Assembly: GCA_034423115.1 (NCBI GenBank)
Contig: DAOUJD010000015.1
Coordinates: 20,517 to 84,516 of the forward strand
Reading direction: 5' to 3'
DNA from: Bin87 sp034423115
Lineage (GTDB): Bacteria; Chloroflexota; Dehalococcoidia; Lucifugimonadales; UBA3495
Length of the DNA stretch: 64,000 bases
This document shows, in pieces, positions 52,330 to 60,273 of this stretch. The position numbers were made by a program, and so were the translations under genes. The notes below the pieces were generated by a model that saw only the letters and a list, made by a program, of their open reading frames with translations, was not told the origin of the DNA and did no database searches. The first letter of the stretch is position 1, and the number at the start of each line of letters is the position of its first letter.

Positions 52330-53340
52330 ATGGAACCCGAACGCGACACCTTATTGAAACTCTACCGTACCATGACCACCATTCGTCATTTCGAAGAGCG
52401 CGGCGTGCCAGAAACAGGCCAGCGCGGCATGTCCTCCTCCGTCCACTCCTCCGTGGGGCAGGAAGCCGTGCCCACCGGCGTCTGCGCCCACCTCACCGAC
52501 GACGACTACATCGGCAGCACCCACCGTGGCCACGGCCACTGCATCGCCAAAGGCGTCGATCCCAAACTGATGATGGCCGAACTCTTCGGACGCAGCCACG
52601 GCCCCAACAAGGGCAAGGGCGGCTCCATGCACATCGCAGACATGAGCAAGGGCATGCTCGGCACCAACGGCATCGTTGCCGGCAGCGTCCCCCTCGCCGT
52701 CGGCGCCGCTCTCACCTCCAAGATCCAGCGCCTCGGTCGCGTCGCCGTGGCATTCTTTGGCGACGGCGGAGCCAACCAGGGCGTCCTCCACGAGTGCATG
52801 AACCTCGCATCCGTTTGGAAGCTCCCCGTGATCTTCTGCTGCGAGAACAACGGCTACGCCGAGTCCACGCCGGTTGAGTACGGTTTGTCCGTCGCCAACG
52901 TCGCCGACCGCGCCGCCGGCTACGACATGCCCGGCTTCCACGTCGACGGCATGGACGTTCTTGCCGTGTATGAAGCCGCTGGCGAAGCCGTATCGCGCGC
53001 CCGCGCCGGCGACGGCCCGGCCCTGCTCGAAGCCCGAACTTACCGCTACTACGGCCACACTGTATTCGACAACCCTCTGACCTACCGCACCAAGGAAGAG
53101 GAGGACCACTGGCGCGCCCGCGACCCGTTGCTCACCTTCCGCAACCACATGTCGGCCCAGGGTAACGTCGTCACCGTTGAGGAAATGGACCAGATGGACG
53201 AGGAAGCTCGCGTCCTCATGGAAGACGCCGTCGCATTCGCCGACGCCAGCCCGCTGCCGGAACCCCACGAAATCTACGAGGACGTCTACGCCGACTACCC
53301 CGTCGACATGATGCGCCGCGGCGCCAACATGTCCGTATAG
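52330..53340 (+). CDS. pdhA: Pyruvate (or acetoin/2-oxo acid) dehydrogenase E1 component, alpha subunit
   Basis: E1 alpha binds thiamine diphosphate and, with E1 beta, decarboxylates pyruvate or a similar acid. The cofactor motif GDGGANQGVLHE...CCENN and the family sequences HRGHGHCIAKG and GGSMHIAD are present. Length 336 is normal for pyruvate or acetoin dehydrogenases, and the two cannot be separated by eye. ACAAGGAGG precedes the ATG. A protease cassette separates it from the beta-subunit gene; E2 and E3 genes are not seen. Confidence 0.93.
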   Translation: MEPERDTLLKLYRTMTTIRHFEERGVPETGQRGMSSSVHSSVGQEAVPTGVCAHLTDDDYIGSTHRGHGHCIAKGVDPKLMMAELFGRSHGPNKGKGGSMHIADMSKGMLGTNGIVAGSVPLAVGAALTSKIQRLGRVAVAFFGDGGANQGVLHECMNLASVWKLPVIFCCENNGYAESTPVEYGLSVANVADRAAGYDMPGFHVDGMDVLAVYEAAGEAVSRARAGDGPALLEARTYRYYGHTVFDNPLTYRTKEEEDHWRARDPLLTFRNHMSAQGNVVTVEEMDQMDEEARVLMEDAVAFADASPLPEPHEIYEDVYADYPVDMMRRGANMSV

Positions 53341-53362
53341 CCCGCGTTTATCAGATTTGCGC

Positions 53363-53647
53363 ATGGACCTGGACATCAGCAAGGGCAAGCCCAATCTGAC
53401 CAACGTCGAAATCTCGGCGTTGGGCAAATTGATCTACCGTCAGAAAATCAGACCGCTGATGACCGAAAAGGACATCGGTAGGTTCGTGTATGTGGATGTC
53501 CACAGTGGCCAATACGAGATAGCCGAGAATATGCTCGATGCCACCCACAAGCTGAGGAGACGTGTTCCGGAGGCCTGCGGCTTCATGATACGGGTCGGTT
53601 ACTCGGCGCCTGTATTCTTGGGGTGGCATGAGGAGCCGGAACTATGA
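53363..53647 (+). CDS. Small conserved protein paired with retropepsin, cassette copy 2
   Basis: A 94-residue homologue of the product at 22824-23105, sharing IY-x2-KIR-x-LM, YVDV-x-SG-x-YE-x-AEN and RRRVPEA with the other copy's RERCPDA. It begins 22 bases after pdhA with no clear ribosome-binding site, so it may depend on the operon promoter. The stop overlaps the next ATG (ATGA), as in copy 1. Confidence 0.72.
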   Translation: MDLDISKGKPNLTNVEISALGKLIYRQKIRPLMTEKDIGRFVYVDVHSGQYEIAENMLDATHKLRRRVPEACGFMIRVGYSAPVFLGWHEEPEL

Positions 53648-54018
53648 CCTCCGGCAGAGTAACTGCCACTCGCAAGCCTCTTGTGCCAGTCACAATCCTT
53701 GACAACCAAAATAACCCGCACACCGTCCAGTTCGTGTGCGACTCCGGGTTCACCGGCCAACTGCTGATGCCCAAGCGGTTCATGGATCGTTTGGGACTAA
53801 CGGCTTCAGAATGGATCGACGCCCGGCCTGCAACTGGAGATTTCGTAAAAATACCCTATGCCGAGGCCGCGGTTGTTTGGCAAGGCATCCAGCGACAGGC
53901 ACAAATCCTGCAGCTCGAATCAGAACCTCTCCTCGGCATGGAATTCCTCTGGAACCACCGCATCACCATCGACGCCGTTCCCAACGGCCCCGTAACCATC
54001 ACTCCCATCGGAGGCTGA
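53644..54018 (+). CDS. Retropepsin-like aspartic protease, cassette copy 2
   Basis: A 124-residue single-domain clan AA protease with active-site FVCDSGFTGQL (Asp33) and the second block LLGMEFLWN. It is homologous to the product of 22447-22827. It sits between the E1 alpha and E1 beta genes, only four bases before pdhB. A protease inside a metabolic operon suggests either a mobile cassette or regulation of the enzyme; both are inference. Confidence 0.78.
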   Translation: MTSGRVTATRKPLVPVTILDNQNNPHTVQFVCDSGFTGQLLMPKRFMDRLGLTASEWIDARPATGDFVKIPYAEAAVVWQGIQRQAQILQLESEPLLGMEFLWNHRITIDAVPNGPVTITPIGG

Positions 54019-54022
54019 CAAT

Positions 54023-55078
54023 ATGACCACCCTGGTTGACATCCCAATGATGCCGCCACCCGGCGAAACCCGCGAGATACAGACCCGCGAGGCCATCAAC
54101 GAAGCCCTGGCCCAGGAGATGCGCCGCGACCCTACCGTCATCATCATGGGCGAGGAAATCGCCGGCGGCGCCGGTCGCGAGCACCTGGGCATCGTCGACG
54201 CCTGGGGCGGAGCCTTCCGCACCACCCGCGGCCTCATCCAGGAATTCGGCAACGAGCGTGTCCTGGACACTCCGCTGTCCGAAGCCGCATTCGTTGGCAC
54301 CGCCATTGGCGCCGCCTCCACCGGCATGCGCGCCGTCGCCGAGTTGATGTTCGTCGACTTTGTCGGCGTCTGCATGGACCAGCTCCTCAACAACGCCGCC
54401 AAGATGCGCTACATGTTCGGCGGGCAGGTCAAGGTCCCCTTCGTAATGCTCACCCGTATCGGCGCCGGTTTTGGCAGCGCGGCCCAGCACTCCGAGTCCT
54501 TCTACTCCCTCTTCAGTCACATTCCCGGACTCAAGGGCGTCTGTCCGTCCGACGCCTACACCGCCAAGGGTCTGCTGCTCTCCGCAATCCGCGACGACGA
54601 CCCCGTGGTCTTCTTCGAGCACAAGGGACTCTACGGCGATACCTGCCCCGTCCCGGAAGAAATGTACACCCTCCCCTTGGGCAAGGCTCGCACCGTCCGA
54701 CCCGGCGCCGACATCACCATCGTCGGCATCAGCAAGATGACCTGGACCGCCGTCGAAGCCGCCGAAGAACTCGCGAAAGAGGGCATCAACGCCGAGGTCA
54801 TCGACCTGCTCAGCGTCTCCCCCATCGACTACGACCACGTGCTGGAGTCCGTGCGCCGCACCCATCGCCTGCTCGTCGTGGACGAGGACACGCCCGTGTG
54901 CAGCATATCCTCCGACATCTGCGCCCGCGTCGCCGAGGAAGCCTTCGACTACCTCGACGCTCCGCCGTCCCGTGTCACGCCGCCCCACACCCCCGTGCCC
55001 TACAGCCGCGCCCTCGAAAACCTCTACGTTCCCAACGCCGAGCGAGTCATCACCACCGCCCGCCGTTTGGTAGCATAA
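54023..55078 (+). CDS. pdhB: Pyruvate (or acetoin/2-oxo acid) dehydrogenase E1 component, beta subunit
   Basis: The partner of the alpha subunit. GEEIAGGAG, TPLSEAAFVGTAIGAA, FMLTRIGAG-like VMLTRIGAGFGSA, EVIDLLSVSPIDYD and a Ser/Thr-Pro rich C-terminus place it with transketolase-like E1 beta proteins. Length 351 is normal. It is unusual that other genes lie between it and pdhA. Confidence 0.93.
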   Translation: MTTLVDIPMMPPPGETREIQTREAINEALAQEMRRDPTVIIMGEEIAGGAGREHLGIVDAWGGAFRTTRGLIQEFGNERVLDTPLSEAAFVGTAIGAASTGMRAVAELMFVDFVGVCMDQLLNNAAKMRYMFGGQVKVPFVMLTRIGAGFGSAAQHSESFYSLFSHIPGLKGVCPSDAYTAKGLLLSAIRDDDPVVFFEHKGLYGDTCPVPEEMYTLPLGKARTVRPGADITIVGISKMTWTAVEAAEELAKEGINAEVIDLLSVSPIDYDHVLESVRRTHRLLVVDEDTPVCSISSDICARVAEEAFDYLDAPPSRVTPPHTPVPYSRALENLYVPNAERVITTARRLVA

Positions 55079-55128
55079 CGATTCTTGTAGGGGCACGATT
55101 CAAACCAGCTTTTGCAGTCTTCCCACAC

Positions 55129-55150
55129 ATCCTGAGCTAGTCGAAGGATG
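55129..55150. repeat. REP-like repeat, copy 3 (short)
   Basis: ATCCTGAGCTAGTCGAAGGAT, the core of the family seen at 29093 and 40905. Confidence 0.4.
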
Positions 55151-55159
55151 AGCCATGTA

Positions 55160-55181
55160 GGGGCCAGGCATGCCTGGCCCC
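55160..55181. repeat. Perfect 22-base palindrome
   Basis: Half-site GGGGCCAGGCA, directly followed by its reverse complement. It lies 42 bases before the second NHL gene and may be an operator or hairpin; it has no T-run. Confidence 0.5.
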
Positions 55182-55222
55182 TGCCATCGGGAAATCCCCA
55201 ACCGCCTGGAGGCCAACACGCC

Positions 55223-56107
55223 ATGACCACCGTCGGATCCGGTAAGCACACCTACACCCTCACCTCCGACTGGGCCAAAATGCCCGACGCCCACCCTCTG
55301 GGAGCCGTCAGCGCCATCGCCAGCGACTCCGCCGGAGACATCTACGCCTTCCATCGCGCCGACCCGCCCATCGCAATCTTCGACCGGCAGAGCGGCGCAT
55401 TCAAGAGCGGTTGGGGGAACGGCGGCTACGTATACGCCCACGGCTTCTACATCGAAGACGATATCGTCTACCTCACCGACCGCGACACCTCGACTTGCAT
55501 GATGTACACACTGGACGGCAAGCTCATCCAGATGCTGGGTCGCTACATGGTCCACTCCGACACCGGAGCAGAGGTGGCTGGGCAACTGGTGCCCCGCGCC
55601 GCCGGCCCGTTCAACTACCCCGCCGAACTGGTCCCGTCGCCCAGCGGCGACCTCTACGTCGCCGACGGCTACCGCAACGCCCGCATCCACCGCTTCGACA
55701 ACGACGGCAACCACAAGTTCTCCTGGGGCAAGCCCGGCAAGGAGCATCCCTACGAGTTCCACCTGCCCCACAGCCTGCTGGTGACCCGCGACGACCGCGT
55801 GTACGTCTGCGACCGGGAGAACAGTCGCCTCCAGGTGTTCAACACTTCCGGTGACTTCATCGCCATGTGGACCGACGCCCAGCGTCCAACAGACATCGCC
55901 GAAACTCCCGAGGGAGATTTCGTAGTCAGCGAACTGGCCACGCTGGACAACTCAGCCAGCCCCCGCGTCAGCATATTCGACCGCGACGGCAACGTCCTGG
56001 CGCGCTGGGACAGCCGCTCAGCTCACGGCATCTGGTGCGACGCCCACGGCGACATCTTCCTCGCCCTCACCGGCGACCGCGCCGTCGACAAATACGGCCG
56101 CAACTAG
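55223..56107 (+). CDS. NHL-repeat beta-propeller protein, paralogue 2
   Basis: A 294-residue homologue of the 27167-28042 product, with the same start (MTTVGSG) and blocks GDLYVADGYRNARIHRF and VYVCDRENSRLQVFN. It resembles the peptidyl-alpha-hydroxyglycine lyase / SMP-30-like propellers; the ligand is unknown. ATG at 55223 has GGAGG eleven bases upstream. Confidence 0.82.
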   Translation: MTTVGSGKHTYTLTSDWAKMPDAHPLGAVSAIASDSAGDIYAFHRADPPIAIFDRQSGAFKSGWGNGGYVYAHGFYIEDDIVYLTDRDTSTCMMYTLDGKLIQMLGRYMVHSDTGAEVAGQLVPRAAGPFNYPAELVPSPSGDLYVADGYRNARIHRFDNDGNHKFSWGKPGKEHPYEFHLPHSLLVTRDDRVYVCDRENSRLQVFNTSGDFIAMWTDAQRPTDIAETPEGDFVVSELATLDNSASPRVSIFDRDGNVLARWDSRSAHGIWCDAHGDIFLALTGDRAVDKYGRN

Positions 56108-56131
56108 TTCACAGCGGCTCCATAACCTCAA

Positions 56132-56156
56132 CGGGGCGGGTTTTGAACCCGCCCCG
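56132..56156. terminator. Hairpin between convergent genes
   Basis: An eleven-base stem (CGGGGCGGGTT / AACCCGCCCCG) with a three-base loop and no T-run. It could stop transcription from both sides. Confidence 0.5.
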
Positions 56157-56193
56157 AGTCGTCTATGATTGGCGATGCGTTTTCTTGCACAGG

Positions 56194-56622
56194 TCAGAAG
56201 ATCTGCACCGCAAGGTTGGCGATGAATGCCGCGATAATTCCCGATACAACGATACCGCCGATCCATCGGGATTCCCGCCGAATGGCTGCGTTGTCAGCGC
56301 GCAGAGATTCCACATTCGTATTCATCTCCACACGCAGCGAGTTTATTTCCGTTCTCAGCGTTTCGTCGTTAGCGTTCATCTCTGCCCGCAGCGACTCCAC
56401 GTTGCCGTTCATCTCCGCACGCAGCGACTCCACGTTGCCGTTCATCTCCGCACGTAGCGATTCCACGTTAGCGTTCATCTCCGCACGATGCGCGTTCGCC
56501 TCCACGCGCAAAGATTGGATGTCCTGTGCGATGGCCGTGAAACGCTCGGTGTGGTCCCTGAGCCTTTCGCTCACCTGGGTCAGAGCGCCTTCGAGAAAAC
56601 TGATTCTGCTTTCAGTGGTCAC
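56194..56622 (-). CDS. Coiled-coil protein with 11-residue repeats and C-terminal membrane helix
   Basis: A 142-residue protein with a long coiled coil built of near-identical 11-residue repeats (VESLRAEMNGN, three to four copies) and a C-terminal helix (WIGGIVVSGIIAAFIANLAV). It looks like the Bdr or DUF1640-like coiled-coil group, with a tail anchor. The DNA shows matching 33-base tandem repeats, so copy number may vary. Confidence 0.75.
   Translation of the reverse strand: MTTESRISFLEGALTQVSERLRDHTERFTAIAQDIQSLRVEANAHRAEMNANVESLRAEMNGNVESLRAEMNGNVESLRAEMNANDETLRTEINSLRVEMNTNVESLRADNAAIRRESRWIGGIVVSGIIAAFIANLAVQIF
56368..56499. repeat. Four 33-base tandem repeats in the coiled-coil gene
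   Basis: Units at 56368, 56401, 56434 and 56467 are each 33 bases, with the core GTTCATCTCCGCACG, and encode the 11-residue repeats in frame. The outer units have drifted. Confidence 0.85.
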
Positions 56623-56661
56623 GGCGGTTGTCCTTGCTCAACCCGCTGCTGCTCTCGCCAG

Positions 56662-56937
56662 CTAGCCCCCAGCAACCGCCGGCACAATGCTGACCTCGTC
56701 GCCCGACTTGATCGACGTCTTCAGGCCCTGGTCGAACCTGATGTCCTCGCCGTTCACGTAGATGTTGACGAAGTACCGCAACTCTCCTTCTTCATCCAGT
56801 AGACGTTCTTTGAAACCGGGGTAGTCGAACTCCAGTCGCTCGATCATCTGCGACAGGTCATCCACCTCCAGTTCCACCTTGTCGGCTCCGCCGGTCATCC
56901 GTCGCAGCGGTGTGGGAATACGTACCATAACGCCCAT
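56662..56937 (-). CDS. MoaD/ThiS-like sulfur carrier protein
   Basis: A 91-residue ubiquitin-like protein ending in Gly-Gly (AVAGG), the site for thiocarboxylate. RIPTPLRR and YVNGEDIRF are typical. It may donate sulfur to amino-acid or cofactor synthesis. It lies third in thrC-NIL-MoaD on the minus strand; the position next to a PLP enzyme recalls CysO/CysM. AGAGGAGA precedes the ATG. Confidence 0.88.
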   Translation of the reverse strand: MGVMVRIPTPLRRMTGGADKVELEVDDLSQMIERLEFDYPGFKERLLDEEGELRYFVNIYVNGEDIRFDQGLKTSIKSGDEVSIVPAVAGG

Positions 56938-56992
56938 TGGGGATTCTCCTCTTGTTGTTCTGCGTGCCCCGGGGCGTCATCGGTCACCGGGG

Positions 56993-57235
56993 TTAGCCTT
57001 CAATTACGTCTCCGGCAATCGGATCAACGCGCACGCCGTTGTCGGCCACCCACGTCAAACCTCTCTGAATCTCTTCGTCCGTTCCATCCAACTCCAATAC
57101 CACCCATCCCATGTCGGCGCGCACGTCCGCGCGCCGTATGTTGGTGACCACATCGAAATCGTGCCCCAGCCGGTAGATGATCGGCTCGCGCACCATGTCC
57201 GCCGAGAATGTGAACCGGACCCGTTGTCGCGCCAT
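56993..57235 (-). CDS. NIL-domain protein
   Basis: An 80-residue NIL domain: RVRFTFSADMVREPIIYRLG followed by VVTNIRRADVRADMGWVVLEL. NIL domains occur in methionine ABC transporter ATPases, in ferredoxins linked to homocysteine synthesis, and alone next to sulfur genes. Here it lies six bases after thrC and before MoaD, so a sulfur-amino-acid role is plausible. Confidence 0.85.
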   Translation of the reverse strand: MARQRVRFTFSADMVREPIIYRLGHDFDVVTNIRRADVRADMGWVVLELDGTDEEIQRGLTWVADNGVRVDPIAGDVIEG

Positions 57236-57241
57236 CGAGAG

Positions 57242-58531
57242 CTACACTCCGGCGGCCATGCGGCTCTCCAGGGCCGCTTCGAACGATCCCATCATGGGCT
57301 TCACCAGCAGCGGATTCACCACTTCCTCCACGGCTTCCTGCGTCTTCAGCCCGTTCCCCGTGACGTACGCCACGGTCAATTCATCGGGCCCAATCGCCCC
57401 GGATTCGGCCAGGTATTTCAGCGTCGAAATCGTTACGCCTCCCGCCGTCTCCGTGAACACCCCTTCCGTCTCCGCCAGCAGCTTAATGCCTTCCACCACC
57501 CGGTTCTCCGGCACCGCGTAGCCGCTCCCGTCCGATTCCCGGATCACCCGCAGCGCGTAGATCCCGTCCGCGGGGTTGCCGATCGCCAGCGATTTGGCGA
57601 TGCTGTCCGGCCGCACCGGACGAATCTGGTTTTTCTGGTTTTCCCAGGCCCAAACGATGGGGCTGCATCCCTCCGCCTGCGCCATGTGCATCCGCGTCGT
57701 GACCGCCGGATGATGCACCGTGTTCTGGTCCGCGCCAAACGGCATCGGGTCCACTCCGTCCAGCAGGCCCAGGCACGCCAGTTCGTTGAACCCTTTCCAT
57801 ATCTTCGTGAACATGGCTCCCGACGCCGACGGCACCACCACGTGGTCCGGAATCCGCCATCCCAACTGCTCGGCAACCTCGTAGCCCAGCGTCTTGCTGC
57901 CTTCGGCGTAGTAAGGCCGCATGTTGATGTTCACGAACGCCCAGTGGTAGTTGTCGCTGATCTCGCTGCACAGCCGGTTCACTTCGTCATAGGTGCCGTC
58001 AACGGCGACCAGCGTCGGATTGTACACCGCCGCGCCGATCACCTTGCCCCGTTCCAGATCGGCGGGAATGAACACCACCGCGTCGATGCCCGCCCGGGCC
58101 GCGTGAGCCGCCACGCTGCATGCCAGGTTGCCGGTGCTGGCGCAAGCCAACGTCTCGTAGCCAAACTCCACGGCCTTGGTCGCCGCCACCGAGACCACCC
58201 GGTCTTTGAACGAAAATGACGGGTTGACGCTGTCGTTCTTGATGTACAGGTTGTTCAGGCCCAGCCGTTTGCCCAGGTTCTTGGCCTTCATCAACGGCGT
58301 GTAACCCGACATGATGTCCACCGGATCCTCGGCTGACGCCGGCAACAGGTCCTCGTAGCGCCAGATGCTGAGCGGTCCCTTGGCGATCCGATCGTGGCTG
58401 ACCACCTCGGAGATGGTCACATAGTCGTATATGACCTCCAGAGGACCGAAGCAGAAATCGCAAACGTTCAACGGGCCGCCCGGGTACTCCCGGCCGCACT
58501 CCCGGCATTTCAATCCTTTAACAAAAGCCAC
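57242..58531 (-). CDS. thrC: Threonine synthase (PLP)
   Basis: A 429-residue PLP enzyme with an N-terminal zinc ribbon (CRECG...CDFC), the PLP lysine in FSFKDR, TGNLACSVAAHAA and VVPSASGAMFTK. It makes threonine from phosphohomoserine. Because it sits with NIL and MoaD genes, another beta-replacement reaction is possible, such as a sulfur-transfer step like CysM or homocysteine formation. GTG at 58531 has GGAGGT nine bases upstream. Confidence 0.88.
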   Translation of the reverse strand: MAFVKGLKCRECGREYPGGPLNVCDFCFGPLEVIYDYVTISEVVSHDRIAKGPLSIWRYEDLLPASAEDPVDIMSGYTPLMKAKNLGKRLGLNNLYIKNDSVNPSFSFKDRVVSVAATKAVEFGYETLACASTGNLACSVAAHAARAGIDAVVFIPADLERGKVIGAAVYNPTLVAVDGTYDEVNRLCSEISDNYHWAFVNINMRPYYAEGSKTLGYEVAEQLGWRIPDHVVVPSASGAMFTKIWKGFNELACLGLLDGVDPMPFGADQNTVHHPAVTTRMHMAQAEGCSPIVWAWENQKNQIRPVRPDSIAKSLAIGNPADGIYALRVIRESDGSGYAVPENRVVEGIKLLAETEGVFTETAGGVTISTLKYLAESGAIGPDELTVAYVTGNGLKTQEAVEEVVNPLLVKPMMGSFEAALESRMAAGV

Positions 58532-58555
58532 CGGATGATACCTCCGTTGGTCGCT

Positions 58556-58579
58556 CGCTCAACCCCAAATGGGTGAGCG
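58556..58579 (-). promoter_or_regulatory. Leader hairpin before thrC
   Basis: On the minus strand CGCTCA-CCC-ATTT-GGG-TGAGCG, with a two-base bulge, 10-20 bases before the ribosome-binding site of thrC. It may modulate translation, but I see no known riboswitch or T-box. Confidence 0.4.
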
Positions 58580-58621
58580 CGGGGCTCGATGTGAACCCGA
58601 TTGGTTCGTCGCAAGGCCAAT

Positions 58622-58650
58622 ATTGTGCCAGAGGCCGCCAACGCTGGCAA
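58622..58650 (-). promoter_or_regulatory. Promoter of the thrC-NIL-MoaD operon
   Basis: On the minus strand TTGCCA, 17 bases, CACAAT. The start would be near 58615 and the leader about 85 bases. Confidence 0.5.
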
Positions 58651-58717
58651 CCGACCTGAACCGCCGTCGAAGATCACGAACGCCGCGACCACCGAATTCT
58701 CGGGGTGGCAATCGCCA

Positions 58718-59203
58718 CTAGTGCATCGGGTGGTACCAGTGGCTGTCGTAGAACATCAGCGGGTTCGCATCTTCTCCGCTGCTCTGCATTTCCTTGACCT
58801 CGCCCACGTAGATGGTGTGATCACCGTAAACGTGTGCGCCCACGATGTCGCAGTTGAAAAACACCATCGAGCCGTCCAACTGCGGTACGTCGTGCTCCCC
58901 CATCGTGTACGAGTACTCCGGGTTCCCCTCTCGCTGCTCCGGTCGCCGGGCGAAATACATGCCCAACTCCTCCTGTTCTTCCCGAAGCACGTTTACCCCG
59001 ATCCTCTTCTGCTCTTCAACGTATCCGTACGTGATGGTGTTGTGCGCCACGCATACCAGCAGCGTCGGCGGATCCAAACATACAGAAGTGAACGCGTTCG
59101 CCGTCATCGCGTGGGGATTCCCCTCCGGATCCAGTGTCGTAATCACCGTCACACCCGTCGCGAATTTCGACATTGCCTGGCGAAAGTCGGTTTGACTAAC
59201 CAC
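58718..59203 (-). CDS. Flavin reductase family protein (FMN split barrel)
   Basis: A 161-residue protein of the HpaC/DIM6-NTAB family: FRQAMSKFATGVTVITT, GMTANAFTSV-like AMTANAFTSVCLDPPTLLV and the later YVGEVKEM...NPLMFYDSHWY. It binds FMN or reduces flavin with NAD(P)H for a partner monooxygenase, or acts alone. GTG start behind GGGGGT. No monooxygenase is adjacent. Confidence 0.88.
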   Translation of the reverse strand: MVSQTDFRQAMSKFATGVTVITTLDPEGNPHAMTANAFTSVCLDPPTLLVCVAHNTITYGYVEEQKRIGVNVLREEQEELGMYFARRPEQREGNPEYSYTMGEHDVPQLDGSMVFFNCDIVGAHVYGDHTIYVGEVKEMQSSGEDANPLMFYDSHWYHPMH

Positions 59204-59323
59204 TGCGGCTTACCCCCGATAATTTGGCGATGATTATACCCGGACAGTATCACCGTTGCCAAACACCCTCCGCCCCGTGCCAGGGCCGTTCGATTATCGG
59301 CCTAAACCGGGTTGAGGGCACGG

Positions 59324-59656
59324 CTAGCGCGCCGGGGCGGGGAGGTCCCAGCGGAGGAATGCGCGGTAGCGGTCTTTGCCGGCCCAGGGGAGCAGGTTGA
59401 GGACGATGGCCTCGTACTCAGGGACGTCGCCCTGGCTTATGGTGTCGTCGAGGTAGCGGCGGAGTCTCATGAAGGTGGGCAGGCGGAAGCCGGCTTTGGC
59501 GACGCGCTCGATGACTTCGGCGGGCTCGGGAGGTTGGTCGGGATCCCAGTCATCGCTGACGGATTCGGCGATGCGGCGGAGCTTGATGATGGCGAGTTCG
59601 GGGGCGAACCTGCGCTTGAGGATGTTGACGCGGCGGCGGATTTGGGAAAGGGTCAT
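59324..59656 (-). CDS. Small unknown protein, 110 residues, within repeat-bounded region
   Basis: The protein begins TLSQIRRRVNILKRRFAPEL and has LAIIKLRRIAESVSD, GFRLPTFMRLRRYLDD and IVLNLLPWAGKDRYRAFLRW. It is basic and probably helical. I do not recognise the family. It is bounded by the short inverted repeats at 59281 and 60071, and its upstream DNA is the G-rich repeat, so it may be carried by a small mobile element. Confidence 0.6.
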   Translation of the reverse strand: MTLSQIRRRVNILKRRFAPELAIIKLRRIAESVSDDWDPDQPPEPAEVIERVAKAGFRLPTFMRLRRYLDDTISQGDVPEYEAIVLNLLPWAGKDRYRAFLRWDLPAPAR

Positions 59657-59756
59657 GGGATTACCTCGGACGGGAGTTTTTTACATGGATAGAAGGGATA
59701 AACGGGATGGAAAGGATTGGGTATGAGGTCGGGATGGCGGCGATTTTTGCGAAATC

Positions 59757-60030
59757 CCGCTCATTTCCGTTCATTTCTGTTCATTTGAGTAGGGCGTTGG
59801 GGTGGGATTTGGGGGTGAATGGGAGATGATTGGGTTGTTTTGGGGGTGATATTGGTGGTTTTGGCGGGCAGATGAGCGGGTTTAGGGGAGCGGCGTTGGG
59901 GAGTTCGGTGTTTGGATGTTGGAATCGGGACGGCTCAGGGGACGGCGGCGGGACAGATTTGAGGCGCCAGTTACCATGGTAAGGATGGGTGAAAGGTGGG
60001 GGCAAGGGGGAAGTGTCATTGGCAGTGGGA
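59757..60030. repeat. G-rich non-coding repeat, copy B
   Basis: Aligns in the same orientation with 8282-8570 (see that entry for landmarks). The three ten-base units TCATTTCCGT-TCATTTCTGT are cleaner here. Just before it lies the common intergenic string GGGATAAACGGGATGG. Open frames in this region are proline-rich shadows. Confidence 0.6.
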
Positions 60031-60071
60031 AAGGGCAGAGAGACGATCTCGTGGAGAATTGAACGGCCCTG

Positions 60072-60273
60072 CCCCCGTGCGGGTCCGTTCGATATCTCAA
60101 TAGGTCCCATCTCCCTTGACGGGCGGAACTTCCCCCAAGGGCGGAAGAGGGTTAGGGTGATAACCTAAATATGAGCAACCCTTCCGTGGCCGCACTACCT
60201 ACCCATCACCGCGATTTCGTGCCACGTAGCCTAACCTGCACCGCAAGCCCAGGTGCCATGGCCTCACACCCGG
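60072..60273. other. Region without recognisable features
   Basis: No gene can be supported. A small hairpin GGTTA-GGGTGA-TAACC lies at about 60148-60163, downstream of the BtuF-like gene. It has no T-run. Confidence 0.4.

Larger units (their letters stand above)
59281..60071. mobile_element. Possible 791-bp element with short inverted ends
   Basis: The left end reads CAGGGCCGTTCGATT; the right end in reverse complement reads CAGGGCCGTTCAATT. CCCCGTGC flanks the left end directly and the right end after one extra C. It contains the 110-residue gene and G-rich repeat copy B. Twelve-base ends and an imperfect duplication are suggestive, not proof. Confidence 0.45.

Noticed and set aside
59781..60110. 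Pro-rich minus-strand ORF of 109 codons
   Set aside because: C-rich shadow of the G-rich repeat; low complexity and no start site.
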